Positions 23,901 through 39,378 of a stretch of 64,000 nucleotides of DNA are shown piece after piece. The stretch comes from Takakia lepidozioides (taxonomy: Eukaryota > Streptophyta > Takakiopsida > Takakiales > Takakiaceae). Location of the stretch: assembly GCA_030704615.1 (NCBI GenBank), contig CM060731.1, positions 40,734,001 to 40,798,000 of the forward strand, given 5' to 3'. Numbering within the stretch: the first letter of the stretch is position 1; every line of letters starts with the position of its first letter. The notes below the pieces were generated by a model. That model worked only from the letters and a program-made list of their open reading frames with translations. It had not been told where the DNA came from and did not search any database. Position numbers and translations under genes: made by a program.

Positions 23901-25102
23901 TGTGGCTCCGTAAGTGTTGTCATTTGCTCATTGGATGTTACAAAATCTAATTCTCTTTCTGTTTACTTCAAGGTGACCCACTTATTGACAAGCATGTTGT
24001 ATTTTCAGGGAGAATGTGGGTTTGATTGGACTGACACGTGTTGGAAGCCGTCGGGTGATTCAAATCTCTGCTGGCTTTATGCTCTTTTTCTCCATTTTTG
24101 GTCCGTCCATGAATCCACTCTTTCTGAACAGTCTGGTTATGCAAGCATGCTAGTGCAGTAAGTTCTGATGAGGTAGTTTTACCACTCTATGCTATAGATG
24201 GTTCATACATGGGGTCTGTTCTAATTGTCTCATATGTCCAATGAGTCATTGGTTTAGTCTACTGATGTTGTACTTATGTTGGACTTCACCAGGTAAATTT
24301 GGGGGTATTTTGGCATCCATCCCACAGCCAATAGTTGCAGCTATTCTCGCTGTAACATTCGGGATGGTTGGTATGTATCAGTTTTACTTGAATTAACCTT
24401 GTGGTTGTCTAAGAATCATTTGTGGTGGACCTCTTTCCAATATGAGAAGTTATCCACTGTTTCTGTCTTTGCCTGTACACAGCTGTGTAACAGGAATGCT
24501 GATGGATGGAATGTCGTGCATGGGTACAGCGGGAACTGGCATTTCACAGCTGCAGTTTGCAAACATGAATATGACACGGAACATCTTCATTGTGGGCTTC
24601 TCAATTTTCCTTGGACTATCAGTTCCACAATACTTTAACGAATTCACGATACGAGCCGGTCATGGGCCTGTGAATACTGGAGCAGCTTGGGTATGTCATC
24701 CATTTCTTTTCTCAGGTTAAAGATTCTGGGTTCAGGCTATTTATTGGCCCACTTGCAGGTGGGTATCAAATGTGTAGAGAACTGGGAATGGTTTCCGGGA
24801 TATGATTCTGCAGATGCCAAATTTTATGTTTCGCTGATTTTAAGTACAAACTACCTCATTCTGTTCTGTTTGTGGGTTGGTCAACACAGTTCAACGACAT
24901 CCTCAATGTCTTCTTCTCGTCCTCTGTGGTTGTGGCAATGGTGGTAGCGCTGATTTTGGACAATACCCTGAAAAGGCATGTGTCAATGAAGGATCGGGGT
25001 ATGCTGTGGACACGAAAATTCCGACATTTTGGAGCAGATCCTCGAAACCTTGAATTCTACCGCCTTCCTTTGGGTCTCCATAAGTTCTTTCCCCCAACAT
25101 GA
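20967..25102 (+). CDS. NAT: Nucleobase-ascorbate transporter (NAT/NCS2 family)
   Basis: There are fourteen exons: 20967-21099, 21539-21636, 21942-22118, 22320-22420, 22515-22590, 22735-22794, 22995-23179, 23381-23477, 23652-23738, 23851-23909, 24009-24100, 24293-24370, 24494-24690 and 24890-25102. All junctions are GT-AG and all phases agree, giving 550 aa, the normal length for plant NATs. These are plasma-membrane carriers for xanthine, uric acid and other nucleobases (some family members carry ascorbate). The N-terminus has the plant KQEDL motif and LPGLAYCIN. The QH pair of transmembrane helix 1 lies in GFQHYLTMLGT (residues 51-61). The family signature is ENVGLIGLTRVG (359-370), and FDAGDAF precedes it. 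The C-terminus ends in the typical LEFYRLPLGLHKFFPPT. About twelve hydrophobic segments are visible. The exon 13 acceptor was set after TGTGTAACAG, since the nearer CACAG would bring a stop into frame. Nothing suggests damage. Confidence 0.96.
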
Positions 25103-26420
25103 AAACTATCGGGGTTCTGATTTTTGGCATGGAGGGGTGTTTCCCTCAATAGATTGTTTCGAGGTTGACGAAAGGCTCGTTTGCTGATAACAGACAGCTT
25201 TTTTCAGGTGCTCATGAAAACATGCCCAGTGCTGTTGGGTAGAATATTGGGGTTCTTCCACCATGCGCCAGAGTCCAGGGATTAATCATGTTCTCAAAAA
25301 ATATGACAATGATTTGCTTGGTGCAAAATCTCAAAATTTTGTAGTTTGTAATTTGTGAAATATCAGAGGTAGGAGAATAGGGGCTGGGATGGGATGATGG
25401 TACGATTATAGGCTGGTGTTCCCACTTTCGTTCTGAGTTGAACTCTATGACCTTTTTCAAGTTGGGAATTCTGCTAGTGAATGTTGAACTCTTCACTAAA
25501 TCATGGAAAGTTGTAGCCTACACTTCCAAGCAGTTTTGCTGTGTTGATCATGTTTGTCAAGCTGTTTGATTATGTCTGCATGAGTCTGTAACATGGCGAC
25601 TGTGTTTTGAATACAGCGAAGGTATTAACTTCTGTGCTTTATGAATTGTCTTCTGTCTCTATCTCCTGTGATGGAAAATTGCCATGCAACAAGTAAAGCC
25701 AACATAGATAATCTATTTGGAGGATTAAACCTTTAGTAGACAAAAAACTTTTCTTAAATGTCTGGCAGTCTGCCAAAGGCGGATAGTGAACTCTGTAGAT
25801 CATACGAGGTGAAGATTGAGTGCTTGTGCTGTACTCAAACAACGAAATGCGAAGGTGTGTACTTAACAAATTGTCCAGCTACATGTGACTCTTCCTGCCG
25901 TGCAGGTAATAAGGGGTGAGGCCTGAGGTAGACTTGATTGAAGGTGGTTTTGTAAAGTTAGTAGAAAGCGCTTTTAGGTGAGAGAAACACATAGACATAT
26001 ATAAATGACATCAACCAGTGGCCTCTTCCCCTGGCGCGTGAGAGAAACATAGTAAGAGCCATGGGCCCTCTTCAATGTGCTGTTGCTCGAAGTCGCGGAC
26101 ATGGCAGAACCAGAAATGGTCTTCAACTTTGTGGCGGGACTGGCCCCATGGGCCAGGCGGAAGTTGGCACGTGAGAGAAACATAGTAAGGGCCATGAGGT
26201 AACATGAATAACAAGGCAGTGTTTGAAGTGCAATAGTGAGTGAAAGATCAGGTTGTCGCACTTGTACTTCGAGACGTTTAACTTACATAAAATTTATGGC
26301 AACTCTGATAACTAAAAATAAAACTGAAAATCCTCATCCTACCTGTATAGTTTTAGTTTATGCATTAATGTGCTCTGCACCAATCTGAGTACTCAATGAA
26401 GAGTAGATAAGAAAACACAA
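25103..26420. other. Intergenic; NAT 3' region and a short direct repeat
   Basis: The first 500 bases should include the NAT 3' untranslated region. A ~30 bp direct repeat, CGTGAGAGAAACATAGTAAG plus RGCCATG, occurs at about 26036 and 26170. No gene is recognised. Confidence 0.4.
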
Positions 26421-26422
26421 GA

Positions 26423-26850
26423 CTATATTTCAACAAAAACTGCTCCAGCCCACAATTGGCCACAAAAACCGCATTGCCAAAGACAAGTTTCAAGTAACAT
26501 ATCTCTCTCTCGCGCACGGAAACACTCAAATTCTAACAGGGGCTTGGACACTCTTGGAATACATCTAGCAAATTCCAAATGAAGCTTGTCAAAATGCTCA
26601 AATGCTCCACCTTGCACATTGAGGATTCCATATAGACTTTGTGCTATGTCATACAGGTCGAACAGTATTGCATCCAGGGCTTATGAAATTTTCTCATTTG
26701 CACATGAGAAACCTGCAGTCAATCAACCCACCATTGGCAACTCTGCTTTCAAGTCAACCAATTTGCCACCTTCCTCATCTCCAACTCTCAAGTATTTCTC
26801 ATTTTGAAACTCATCCATCGTGTCTGCCTCCTGCGACGGTATGCATAATT
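26423..26850 (-). CDS. Exon-like remnant, function unknown
   Basis: On the minus strand, an exon-like piece follows a CGTCGCAG acceptor near 26841 and encodes EADTMDEFQNEKYLRVGDEE. A second piece at about 26690-26423 encodes ALDAILFDLYDIAQSLYGIL and FARCIPRVSKPLLEFE, with one in-frame TAA just before ALDAI. They could be 3' exons of the DOG1-ankyrin gene reached from an alternative donor at its exon 7 (phase would fit at AATGAG|GTTGGT), or a separate relic. I do not recognise the sequence. Confidence 0.25.
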
Positions 26851-27526
26851 GAAAGATAATTTGAAATCTACTCATTAGCTGAACACGTATGGCATGCATG
26901 ATCGGGAACCCCGAAGAAAACGAAACTTCGAAACCCACAACAGAGGTTGTTGGCCAACTTGTAGTGATCCAGCTTCCTGCGAGGTTATGTGATGGACCTG
27001 TGGCAAAACAAACCTTGGTTTAGACCTGTTGTTCAATTCCACATGACATGGTCCAAAAAACTAAATCCAGCACACTCACACCAGCCATAAGGCCGAACAG
27101 ACTACTTACCACTGCGTTTTGAGGTGTGAATACATGGTGTGCATGTTTCTTTTTCATCTACTCATCCCTTTAAAGTACTCTTCAAAGTACCATTCACCGC
27201 ATCCCAAACTCCTCGATGGGTAAAAAGTCTAGGGTTCAACCTACCACTCCACTCCCTGTCTACCTTCTAAAACCATACCCCACTATGGTACAATAATCTT
27301 ATACAGAAAACCTGAAAAGAAAACCCAGCCTACCTTGAGACCCCATGGATGGTAAAATGATTGGACAAGCTTCAAATCATTGATCCATCCTGGTTAGTAC
27401 CCTGTTCAACATATTACTTCCAACTGACATGAACCAACCATATCTATCTTGTTCAAAGAAGTTACCTCCACATTTGCATTATAATCTTTCAGTGCTCGAT
27501 GTACATCCACATACACAACGATAGCA

Positions 27527-30500
27527 TCAACACAGGAAATTGAAAGGCGGCACATAGGGTGTGCTGAAAACATACCCAGCACCAACCTCATTCCTTTGAG
27601 CATCCCTGTCTGCTTCTTGCAACCCTTCCATGGATGTTCCTATACTTCTGTCCTTTGAGAAACCGTATTGGTACTCCCCAAACAACTCTGAATCTAACTC
27701 ATGCTGGCGCCGCAAAACTTCGGCTTCTAAAATCTTGAGAGTAGCCTTATTGTCTGATTTCCGTGCTTCATCAAGTGGTGTACACCCATGCCTACATACA
27801 TTCCACCAACTGAGACCTTAGTTTCCCCTGCAAAAAGCACCCCTACATCCATGGAATCTGTCTTCAAGCAAGTACCAGTGACTCACAAAAGAGGTTGCAG
27901 AACTCTTTGAGTGCAGTTTTGTGGCTTATATAGCACAATGTGACTTAATAGATACTAGGAGATCCCATGGAGGGCCTTGCCAGAAGCATATACAGCCTGA
28001 GTTAGGCATCCCTGGCAATCCTCTCCCACTACCCCTACCAAAAAACTTCAAAAGTACACCCGCTTCAATTGGCTATCGTATCTTGTTCATCAGAACTTGA
28101 TATGGCCTGATATGTTCTAAGAGTGCAAGTTGAGACCCTACGGAGTTGAACAGCTTTGGATTGACACTGGTCACACAACCTTCCATTGTTTCACAGTAGA
28201 ATAACCCACGAAAACTATCACCACAACCTAAAGGCACTGACAGAAGGATGGGAGAGAGCAGTACAAACCGGTCCCTGACAAGAACATCTGCACCTCCATG
28301 CACCAACATTTCCACATTTTTGGCAGTACCATCTCCTGCAGCCACATGTAAAGGAGTCCGCTGGCTATAATCCACTGCATTGGGGTCAACTCCATGCTTC
28401 ACCAGTCTGTCGACGTACTCCATGTCCCCACTTGCCACAGCTTTGCACATCTCGGTACCTGCCTCCTACAAATGAAACAGGGATGGACAAGAGAGAGAGG
28501 ATTAGGTGGGCATCAATATCAGGGATACTAGGATATCCATGGGCACCTCATGCTGCTCCTTGACACACAACAAACACACCGACAATGTCCTGTGGACATC
28601 CATAGCTTTATTCTCGCCAGTAAAGAACTGTTGAGCTATACCCAGCCAGTTTTACAAGTACTGCAGGGAAGTGTGCTGCTGTTCAGGTAAGTTGGTTGCT
28701 AGACATCGACTGCGACCTTCAACTACCTCCACATGCATTTATGCAGTGGTCTGCCCCATGGACAGTACTAGACATTCTTGTCAATTTTGGACTAATTTGA
28801 AGTTCTGAAACTTAGGCCACTGGTTCAGATTTCCATCCACTGTAAAAATAGTATCATGAATTTATGTATGGCTCTTCTACATGGGACTGAGTCTGACCTC
28901 AACACTGTTGATACTGGACTTGTAAGAAGTTCAAACTTAGCATACAACTAAACGGAACGTCTAGGTTTAAACAGTTCTTTTAGAGGAGGAATGTCCCCAG
29001 AAGTTCTCCCAAACAGACCCTGAGTTACCAAGAGGCCACAGATGGCCACAGATTGGCAAGAATATACCTTTAAGAGAGTCTGGGCACCATTATCGACCAA
29101 AATTTGAGCTGCAGCATCATGACCACGTTTTAACGCTTCCAAAAGTGGAGTCATGCCAAAGTTATCTGCTCATCCCGTCCAAACACTACGAGTAATCTTT
29201 GAGAGAAAGGAGGAGGGAGGAGGAAACAAACAGAGTGGGCACAACCCGTAACAACACTCAAATCTGACCCACCAAAAGGCAAACTGTGAGGTCATGCAGA
29301 TTACCCAAATCCAAGACGTGTGCTAGAAGGTTTTGCGAGTGCCAAATAGCAGCTGTGAATGGCAAAGAACAAACAGAAGACTTCAAATCCAATAGATCTA
29401 AAGCTACTTTACCAAGGATCCCCAAAATTGGATGAGGGCTCAGTGAATGCTGTCATGGTGCAATGCCCAGGTTGAATACGGAAGAGTTTCAACCTACGGT
29501 CCACTCGGGCTGAAGAAATCTCACCTATCTCGTTGACTTTTGCACCCTCCTTAACCAGCAGGGCTACACATTCAGTATGGCCCTTGGAAGCTGCCACATG
29601 CTACCCACCCATGTAACCCAATAAGAAAATATGACCTTTCCCGCTTTCGACCAAAACAAAAAACAGTTCCAGTTCAAAGCCTGAAACAATTGAAATTGTG
29701 TATATGAGGGTTCGGCATTTGTCCTCCACCTAAGACATTACCTTTGATCGAGAACACCTGCATACATTGCCCACCCACCCACACACACTCTCTCCACAGA
29801 GGGAATGACATGAGTACATTCTCTCCACACACTCCCAGTAACCCTTAGGATCTGGATCCTCTGAACAATCAGAGACGTGATCAACATACCAAAGGAGTTC
29901 GACCATCATAGTCTGACTCTGAGGGATCCGTCCCTGTTTGCAATACCTCCCGCAGCTGCCCAACTTCACCCTGTGAGGCAATATCTCTTATGTTTGGCCC
30001 TCCCTTTTCTGAAGACGATGAGTGGGCCTCCCCAAAGTCTGCCTCGCTAGCTTGTTCTCCCAACTTTCGGACAGCAATTGCCATCTCAAATGCTGCAATA
30101 GTGTACTGTGCAGCCTGGACAGGCATCAACACTGAGGTCAGTTCACGGAGTGTTTGGAGTCTGAGCTGTTCAGCCTCCACTAAGAGGTCTCGTAGGCCCG
30201 CTAGCTTGGGCTCCATGGCTTCCCTCACTTCTGATAAGTCATTGGACTCACTGGGGGGAGGTTCCGCTGTGGTTGCTCGTGCCATCTGCTGATCAGCAAC
30301 CAGCATCTGCACCCACAAAACAGCTTCAAAACCTTCACTCCTCTCCTCCGATCCTAAATTTTCTTCCCATCCTTCCCTCTCTCTCTCTCTCTCTCTCTCT
30401 CCACTCTCCCTGCCTACTAGGAAGCCTATTCACATTTGGTGGACCTGACGTGGGAGTAGATAAATGTCTCCGCGACTAAATGCCAGCCTTGTGACGTCGT

Positions 30501-32953
30501 ACCTATGTTTGCTTTAGCCTGAAGCACTGTGCTTGAGGTAAGGTAGTACATTGGACTTAGTTGGAGAGAACGGGGCCTCTCCCTCTTTAGAATTTCTTTG
30601 CCTGCAGCTTCTTTGGAATGATGATCTCTGAATGGTAACGAGCGGATCACTACCACTTGGGGGACACCCCTCCACTCAAAGTGGGGAGTCGGATGCTCTG
30701 TCTTGCATTCTCGGCACCTGGGCTAGGGTTTGCCTTGCGTTTAGACCTTTAGCCTGCGAAATTAGAGAAATTCCTTCAAATCCCCAGGGTGATTCCTGGG
30801 AAATGGTCACTTATGCCAAATCTAGAGCTTCGTGTGTAGTTTTTGGGGTGAATCGTAGGAGTCAAATTTCATGATGTCACTTTTTCAGTCCAGAATCAGC
30901 AAAAACTTTCAAGGTTCCATTGATGGTAAGCCCGAATGCAAAGGACTCACACCAGGGACAAAGGATGAGCCTTTGTACCATGACCTATGGCTAATGTTAG
31001 TAAATGCGCAGAGCTGGCATTCAACGACCGTGGGGAGGGAAGTAATCGAAGTGGGGTAATGAAGAAATCCATGTACTCCCTTCCTACACATATCTTGGTG
31101 TTGAGGTTTCCTCCACCTGTAACTGGGATGCACATATACAAAAAGTGATTCAATCAGCTAAACGCAAAGTTTTGGCTCTCACTAATTTATTCCACTGCAG
31201 AGGGATTAACACTGAAGTTGACAGCACCGTGCTCTGCAATGTTACTAGGCCTGCCTTGGAGTACCCATCTGCTGTGTGGGTCGACAATATCAACCATGCT
31301 AAGTCTCTAGAATCCATTCAGTTCGTGGTGTTCAAAGAAAGTGGCAAGTTTGGCATACCTCCTTCAACTCTCGACGAGAAGAATGCAAGGGCATATGGTG
31401 GGTCAGTTGAATCGCATGTCTAATACCCGATATCCTAAGATACTAAAAGTCTTGGTGGAAAAGGGTTTCTCAAGTATCTGAATATTAATCCAGAGAAATT
31501 GACCATACTGGATGAAGCTGACCTGGAGGGGGGTGTGTCCAAAGGCATGTCTGATGCCCAAAGACTGCCCGATGAAAATGAAGGTAGGCATAAAACTTCC
31601 AGAACTTGTTTCCAGGCAAGGACCTTAAGGATAATCTGACGGGCCTGACTATCTCGGCATTAGACTGACATTAAACTCGGGGCAGGCAGCCTACCTTTGA
31701 ACAAAAAACAGATGCAGGGAGGAAAAGGAGATGTGCATCATTTGGGGTATTCTCAGCAGAGAGTGACCCTCTTCAGGACCATCAAGAACATAGCCTGCAC
31801 ATCTGTTCACCAACTTTCAATATCTCGAGGCTGAGCTTAAAGCCCTGGCCCTGTTGAGGTCTAATTGCTGAGCAGCTCACACAAAGCAGATTCATACTTG
31901 TGTGAAGGGGTTTCTAGAGGAAATTGGAAAAGCCTGTACCAATTGTTTATACCAAGGCAAGTGCCACTACTGGAGTTGTTCCATGAGAAAATGGTTGCCT
32001 GGGAACCAAAGATTTACCAAATACGTGGAAGCAATATGGCTATCTCCTGTGACAATCACAAGGTTACATACTATCAAAAGGTTACATACTATCAAAAGGT
32101 TGCAGGATCTCTGCAAAACAAGATAGGCAAACCACCAGTCAACAAAAAGGGCAAGACACACACACACCAGAGAGAGAGAGAGAGAGAAAGAGAAAGACCT
32201 GCAAGACAGCCAGACGATTTGTCAAATCATCCTCCCCACCTCGTGTCTGTTGCTGCAGGTTGTTTAATCTAAGAAACAGTAAAGGATACATGCCATTAGC
32301 TTCATGTGCTCAGATCAGCTTGCAAAGTAGATACACAACACTCTGCGGCCAATCGGATTCTCTTCAGTAGTTCTAGAATCAAGAGCATTTACAAAACATG
32401 TTTGACTCATTCTTACATAATTAAGTCAACACAGGCATTCACTAATCTGCGGAAAAATAAATATAGCTAAACCTGAGATCCTTGGAATTTGACCATGTCC
32501 GAATTACAGGAGTTCTATCTTGGCTGACATACATAGCACATTTGCCTCCCAATGCCAGAAAGTGACTGACCTGGAGAGTTGCCTAGCTGAGAGAGCTGCC
32601 ATGGATGGCACCTCTATACCTGCCAATAGCTTGCCTAGCTCATTCTCTATTTGTATCCCCATGAGTGAAAATGCCAGTAAAATTGCAGTAGTTGGTCGCC
32701 ACCCACCCATCCACAGGAACCCTGCTTCAAGAGGCGTTCTCCACATGCCAGCCGCCACATAAGAGATATCCTGCTGGGCTGCCTGTATCTTGGCATCTAC
32801 AAACTTGGTGTAATGACGGTAGCAAGACTGAACAAGGCTAGATAATTCAGCATCGCTTATGGGCGTTTCAAGGGCTTTGCGAAAAGACTTGAGATACTTT
32901 TGTTCTTCCTGTAGCCATTGACTGTAAACCTTGTCCAACGTAGATGTTGTCAT
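27527..32953 (-). CDS. DOG1-domain / ankyrin-repeat fusion protein
   Basis: Seven exons on the minus strand: 32571-32953, 32199-32268, 29890-30306, 29525-29600, 29068-29165, 28269-28465 and 27527-27791. All junctions are GT-AG and in phase, giving about 501 aa. Residues 8-235 match the DOG1 domain (PF14144) of TGA bZIP factors and DOG1 proteins: VYSQWLQEEQKYL, RHYTKFVDAKIQAAQQDI, FLWMGGWRPT, LSARQLSRLNNLQQQTR, and in the last part AEQLRLQTLRELTSVLMPVQ. No basic-zipper region precedes it. Residues ~256-440 hold about five ankyrin repeats: DYDGRTPLHVAASKGHTECV, DNFGMTPLLEALKRGHDAAA, SQRTPLHVAAGDGTAKNVEM and HGCTPLDEARK. Their style recalls the ankyrin block of plant Shaker-type K+ channels such as SKOR/AKT. 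A 60-residue tail follows. The ATG chosen is the first in frame. Upstream codons extend the frame, but without an ATG. A LINE relic sits in intron 2. The function is unknown. A soluble adaptor that senses stress or binds TGA-like partners is inference. Confidence 0.85.
30650..31900 (+). mobile_element. LINE reverse-transcriptase C-terminal relic in intron 2 of the DOG1-ankyrin gene
   Basis: The clearest part, about 31070-31420, encodes the region after the RT palm: VLPSYTYLGVEVSSTCNWDA, then KRKVLALTNLFHCRG, LCNVTRPALEYPSAVW and a PSSTLDE-like motif. A further 200 bases continue in a broken frame (ILDEADLEGGV, MSDAQRLPDENEG). The catalytic YxDD part and the element ends are not visible. It lies antisense to the host gene. 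Confidence 0.7.
32168..32198. repeat. (GA)n / (CT)n tract at a splice donor
   Basis: A GA dinucleotide run on the plus strand becomes CTTTCTCTTTCTCTCTCTC on the minus strand. It starts immediately after the exon 2 donor (CTTGCAG|GTCTTT) of the DOG1-ankyrin gene. Length changes here would sit only a few bases from the splice site. Confidence 0.7.
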
Positions 32954-34751
32954 GAGTGCAGCACTGATTTCAAGACTCCTCTTGTTATTTCCAGAAAACC
33001 TCTTCAAATAATGGCCTCCATTTCTTTCTTGTCACGATCATGTGGCACTTCTCCTCTCCCACCTCTGATCGACCAGACTTCGGCAGCTCACCAGAGAGGA
33101 ACCATTTCCATTCTACTTACCATCTAAGGACCTACTTTGACTCCTCTTTGACGCGGGAGAAAAAAAACTACTGAGATACTACTGCAGAAACGACTCCTCC
33201 CGGTCAATAAGCAGAATGTTCTTGTCGCCGCGCTTCTAACAATCGTACAAATTTGGCGGATTGCGCCACAGCCCTGTTACTCGTCCAGAATTAGATTCTT
33301 GTCAGCTTATGTTCGTCAATAATCTGCTCTTACTGCGCTATCAACTTACAGAGGATGAATTCCTTCACACTCCAAATACTCACAACTGGGAGTAATTTCC
33401 TCGTTCTACTGAGAACCCAAAACCCCTCACCTCTCTAGATCCTTATAGCACTTACCTCCTTCACTCCCTCCACGATTTCAACAATTCAAAAAGAAGCTAA
33501 CAGCATCTCCCTCTTCCTCCCTCTCTCACCTGAAACCAAACAACGCTGCACCAGAACCAGACCCCGCGCTACACTCAATCCACACGACACTAGCTCTCCA
33601 AACCCCCCGACTTCCTTCCGTCCTGAAACACATAATCTCCATCATCACCACTTCAACTTCACCTCAGTCCCATCACCGAAATCCTCGCAACACAAAAGCA
33701 AGCAAGCAGCCAGCCCTGCCAAAAACTGAAAAAGATCTCGAACCACAGCTCGCTCAAAATCAGTATACAAAACAACACCACACAGCAATTACCTCACAAA
33801 GAAACCCACACGACAGAATTGAGGACAGCTTCGCAGCTCTCTCGGATTTCAGAGCGAGGATCAACAGAGAAGCTCCGAAGTACTCAGTAACTAGTAACCC
33901 TCCCGGCTCTGGAGGACACAGGGAATCTGACTACCGCTGATCACCGGTCTCCGCACCCTTCAAGGGCTTAGCAGTGCCTCAGAATTTTATTCTATTCCTT
34001 AGCAGTGCACTCTCAGTCGGTCACCACACCGGCTACCCAGCCTCATCTGCCTTGTAGACTAGGCCTTGGTAGGTACCTATCCAGAAGGTCACAGATACTA
34101 CTACATACTTCCTTCAACCGTACGTATCAGTATGGTATATTCCTCTAGCTACCTACATGTAGGGTAACCTTGGTAGGTACCTACCTGTGTAACTATCCGT
34201 ACATACAGCTAGAGATATGTATTTACGAATTTACCGTATGAGGGAGGTACGTATTTTGTGTCCATGAGAACTATACTTCATCTTCTCCACCTGTTCTAGT
34301 CTGACTCAGAGAGGTGTGGTGTGGAGAGTCTATGAAACAGAGAATGCAGAGTGCTTCCAGCTTACACTTGCTTTGTTATCTGCAGCATTCCTTTCCTGAG
34401 GATGGTGGGTGCAGGGAGACCGATGTCTTAGAGTGTAGCTCTCAAGATCATCTCCGGCTCTTGAAGCATGTGTGTGGTTGTGGAAGAGAGGCGATTTACC
34501 ATCACCCATGTCACCCTTGGCTTTGAAGTTTTCTCATAAGAGAGATGTACTTGTTCCGAATTGTAATAGAGGTGGTGATTATCAAGAAAGGTTTGAGTGG
34601 TTGAGACATGCTGTTGAGAATGAGTCAGGAAGTAAAATAGCTTGATGGACTGCAAAGAGACAGGCCTGAGAAAAAATGCAGTCAATCAAGGATTACCTTT
34701 TCATTTTATTGTCACTAGTAAGAATGAATGTCATGTACAAAAGGCCCAGTT
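32954..34751. other. Intergenic; leader and promoter zone of the DOG1-ankyrin gene
   Basis: On the minus strand the stretch just upstream of the gene is A/G-rich (33420-33560). CCTTGGTAGGTACCTA, which contains a palindromic core, occurs near 34065 and again near 34170 with further GGTAGGTACCTACC text. No coding exon is recognised. Confidence 0.4.
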
Positions 34752-38153
<3,402 letters not shown>

Positions 38154-38159
38154 TTACAC

Positions 38160-38828
38160 CTTGAAGACCTCCGTGTCATCAACATATGACATCCCAATCG
38201 GGTACTCAAGTCCCATTAACAGAAGTGCCTGGTTGTCTTGAGTGGTCTCCAAGACACATGTGTGACTGCCATCCCAAACCCTCCACTCAGGGTCAAGCAG
38301 AGGGTGACTCCCATCCCCCTCCAACCCCTCTAAAACATTATGGAGAGAACGGAGTAAAACATGAAAAGCCAAAGTCACAATTGGAAAGAGGTAAACAAAA
38401 TGACAGAGAGAAGACGGGGGCAGAACAGGACAACCTGAATAAAAAAGGGAGGGTGCACCGTTAGTCCAGAGAGGGAATAGCCTCAACAAATCCATCCTCA
38501 CTCTCAAGACAACCAGGAGCAACCTGGGTGGTGCGGCACCTTACCTTAAAGAAAGAGGTGAAGAACAACGCCAGATTTTGAATGAAAGCCTGCAAAGAAA
38601 CAGCAGGTAAGAATCCATCTTCCAGTCATCATCAGAAGTCTGGTTTCTCACAAATAGCTATGGTGGCATGAACTGCTGGCAGATCTGTGTCACATGCTAA
38701 GAATGTCAGACACAAAAAAGGTTGCTCAAAAGGCAATGTACCTGGTCCTCATCTGAGCCACTTGCATATGCATCTGGGACATGGGTGCCAGGTGGCAAAA
38801 TTATCTGCACAGTCATTTCGGAGATACC
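38160..38828 (-). pseudogene. XPO1-like: Exportin-1 (XPO1/CRM1) fragment, three decayed exons
   Basis: Minus-strand exon-like blocks: 38742-38828 encodes MTVQIILPPGTHVPDAYASG then SDEDQ; 38545-38589 encodes AFIQNLALFFTSFFK; 38160-38265 encodes HTCVLETTQDNQ, LLLMGLEYPIGMSYVDD and TEVFK. They match consecutive pieces of the HEAT-repeat region of plant exportin-1, the nuclear export receptor for leucine-rich signals. Splice sites flank each block, but exon 2 ends in phase 0 whereas exon 3 needs two preceding bases, so the joined frame is broken. Only about 75 of over 1,000 residues are present. Confidence 0.85.
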
Positions 38829-39378
38829 ACTCTTAGCTATGAAGACGCATCCATACCAGCACAAGACTAGACATTTGCAACTAGCGACTATTGCAAATCC
38901 CATCATATAAACCAGGCAGCTTTGAATGGTATAGCACAAGACAACAGAGAGAAAGGACAGATCCCTCTCTCTCCCGCTCTCTGTCCCTTGGGCTTCCTAT
39001 AAACACAGTAAATGTCTTTTTTTCCTTCTCTCCTCTCTCTCCCTGCTTACTCTCTTAGTTCCATAGGACATTGGGCCACCATGGGCATGTTAAAGTTTCT
39101 CTTTCTCTTGCATCTCTCCCGTGGACATTATAACTTCCTGTTTCACTGTCTTAAGGGCCCTCTCAGCCTCCATGCTCTCTGCACGCTAGATTGGTCCATC
39201 AACCAAATGTGAAGACCATTGCTGAAGGATGGAGCCTCGGTATTCACAGGCAAAGGTTCGATGGGCAGAACTGAGCCTTAATGAAAAGTGACTTCTCATT
39301 ACAAACCAGTGTTGTAGTGTTGGGGCATCCTACCCAAATACAGTTGCAAACTTACCGCGACGGAGTGCAAGCCCTGGC

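Noticed and set aside
24481-24493. Alternative acceptor TACACAG for NAT exon 13
   Set aside because: Using it places TAA in frame immediately. The next AG (first exon base 24494) gives the conserved frame.
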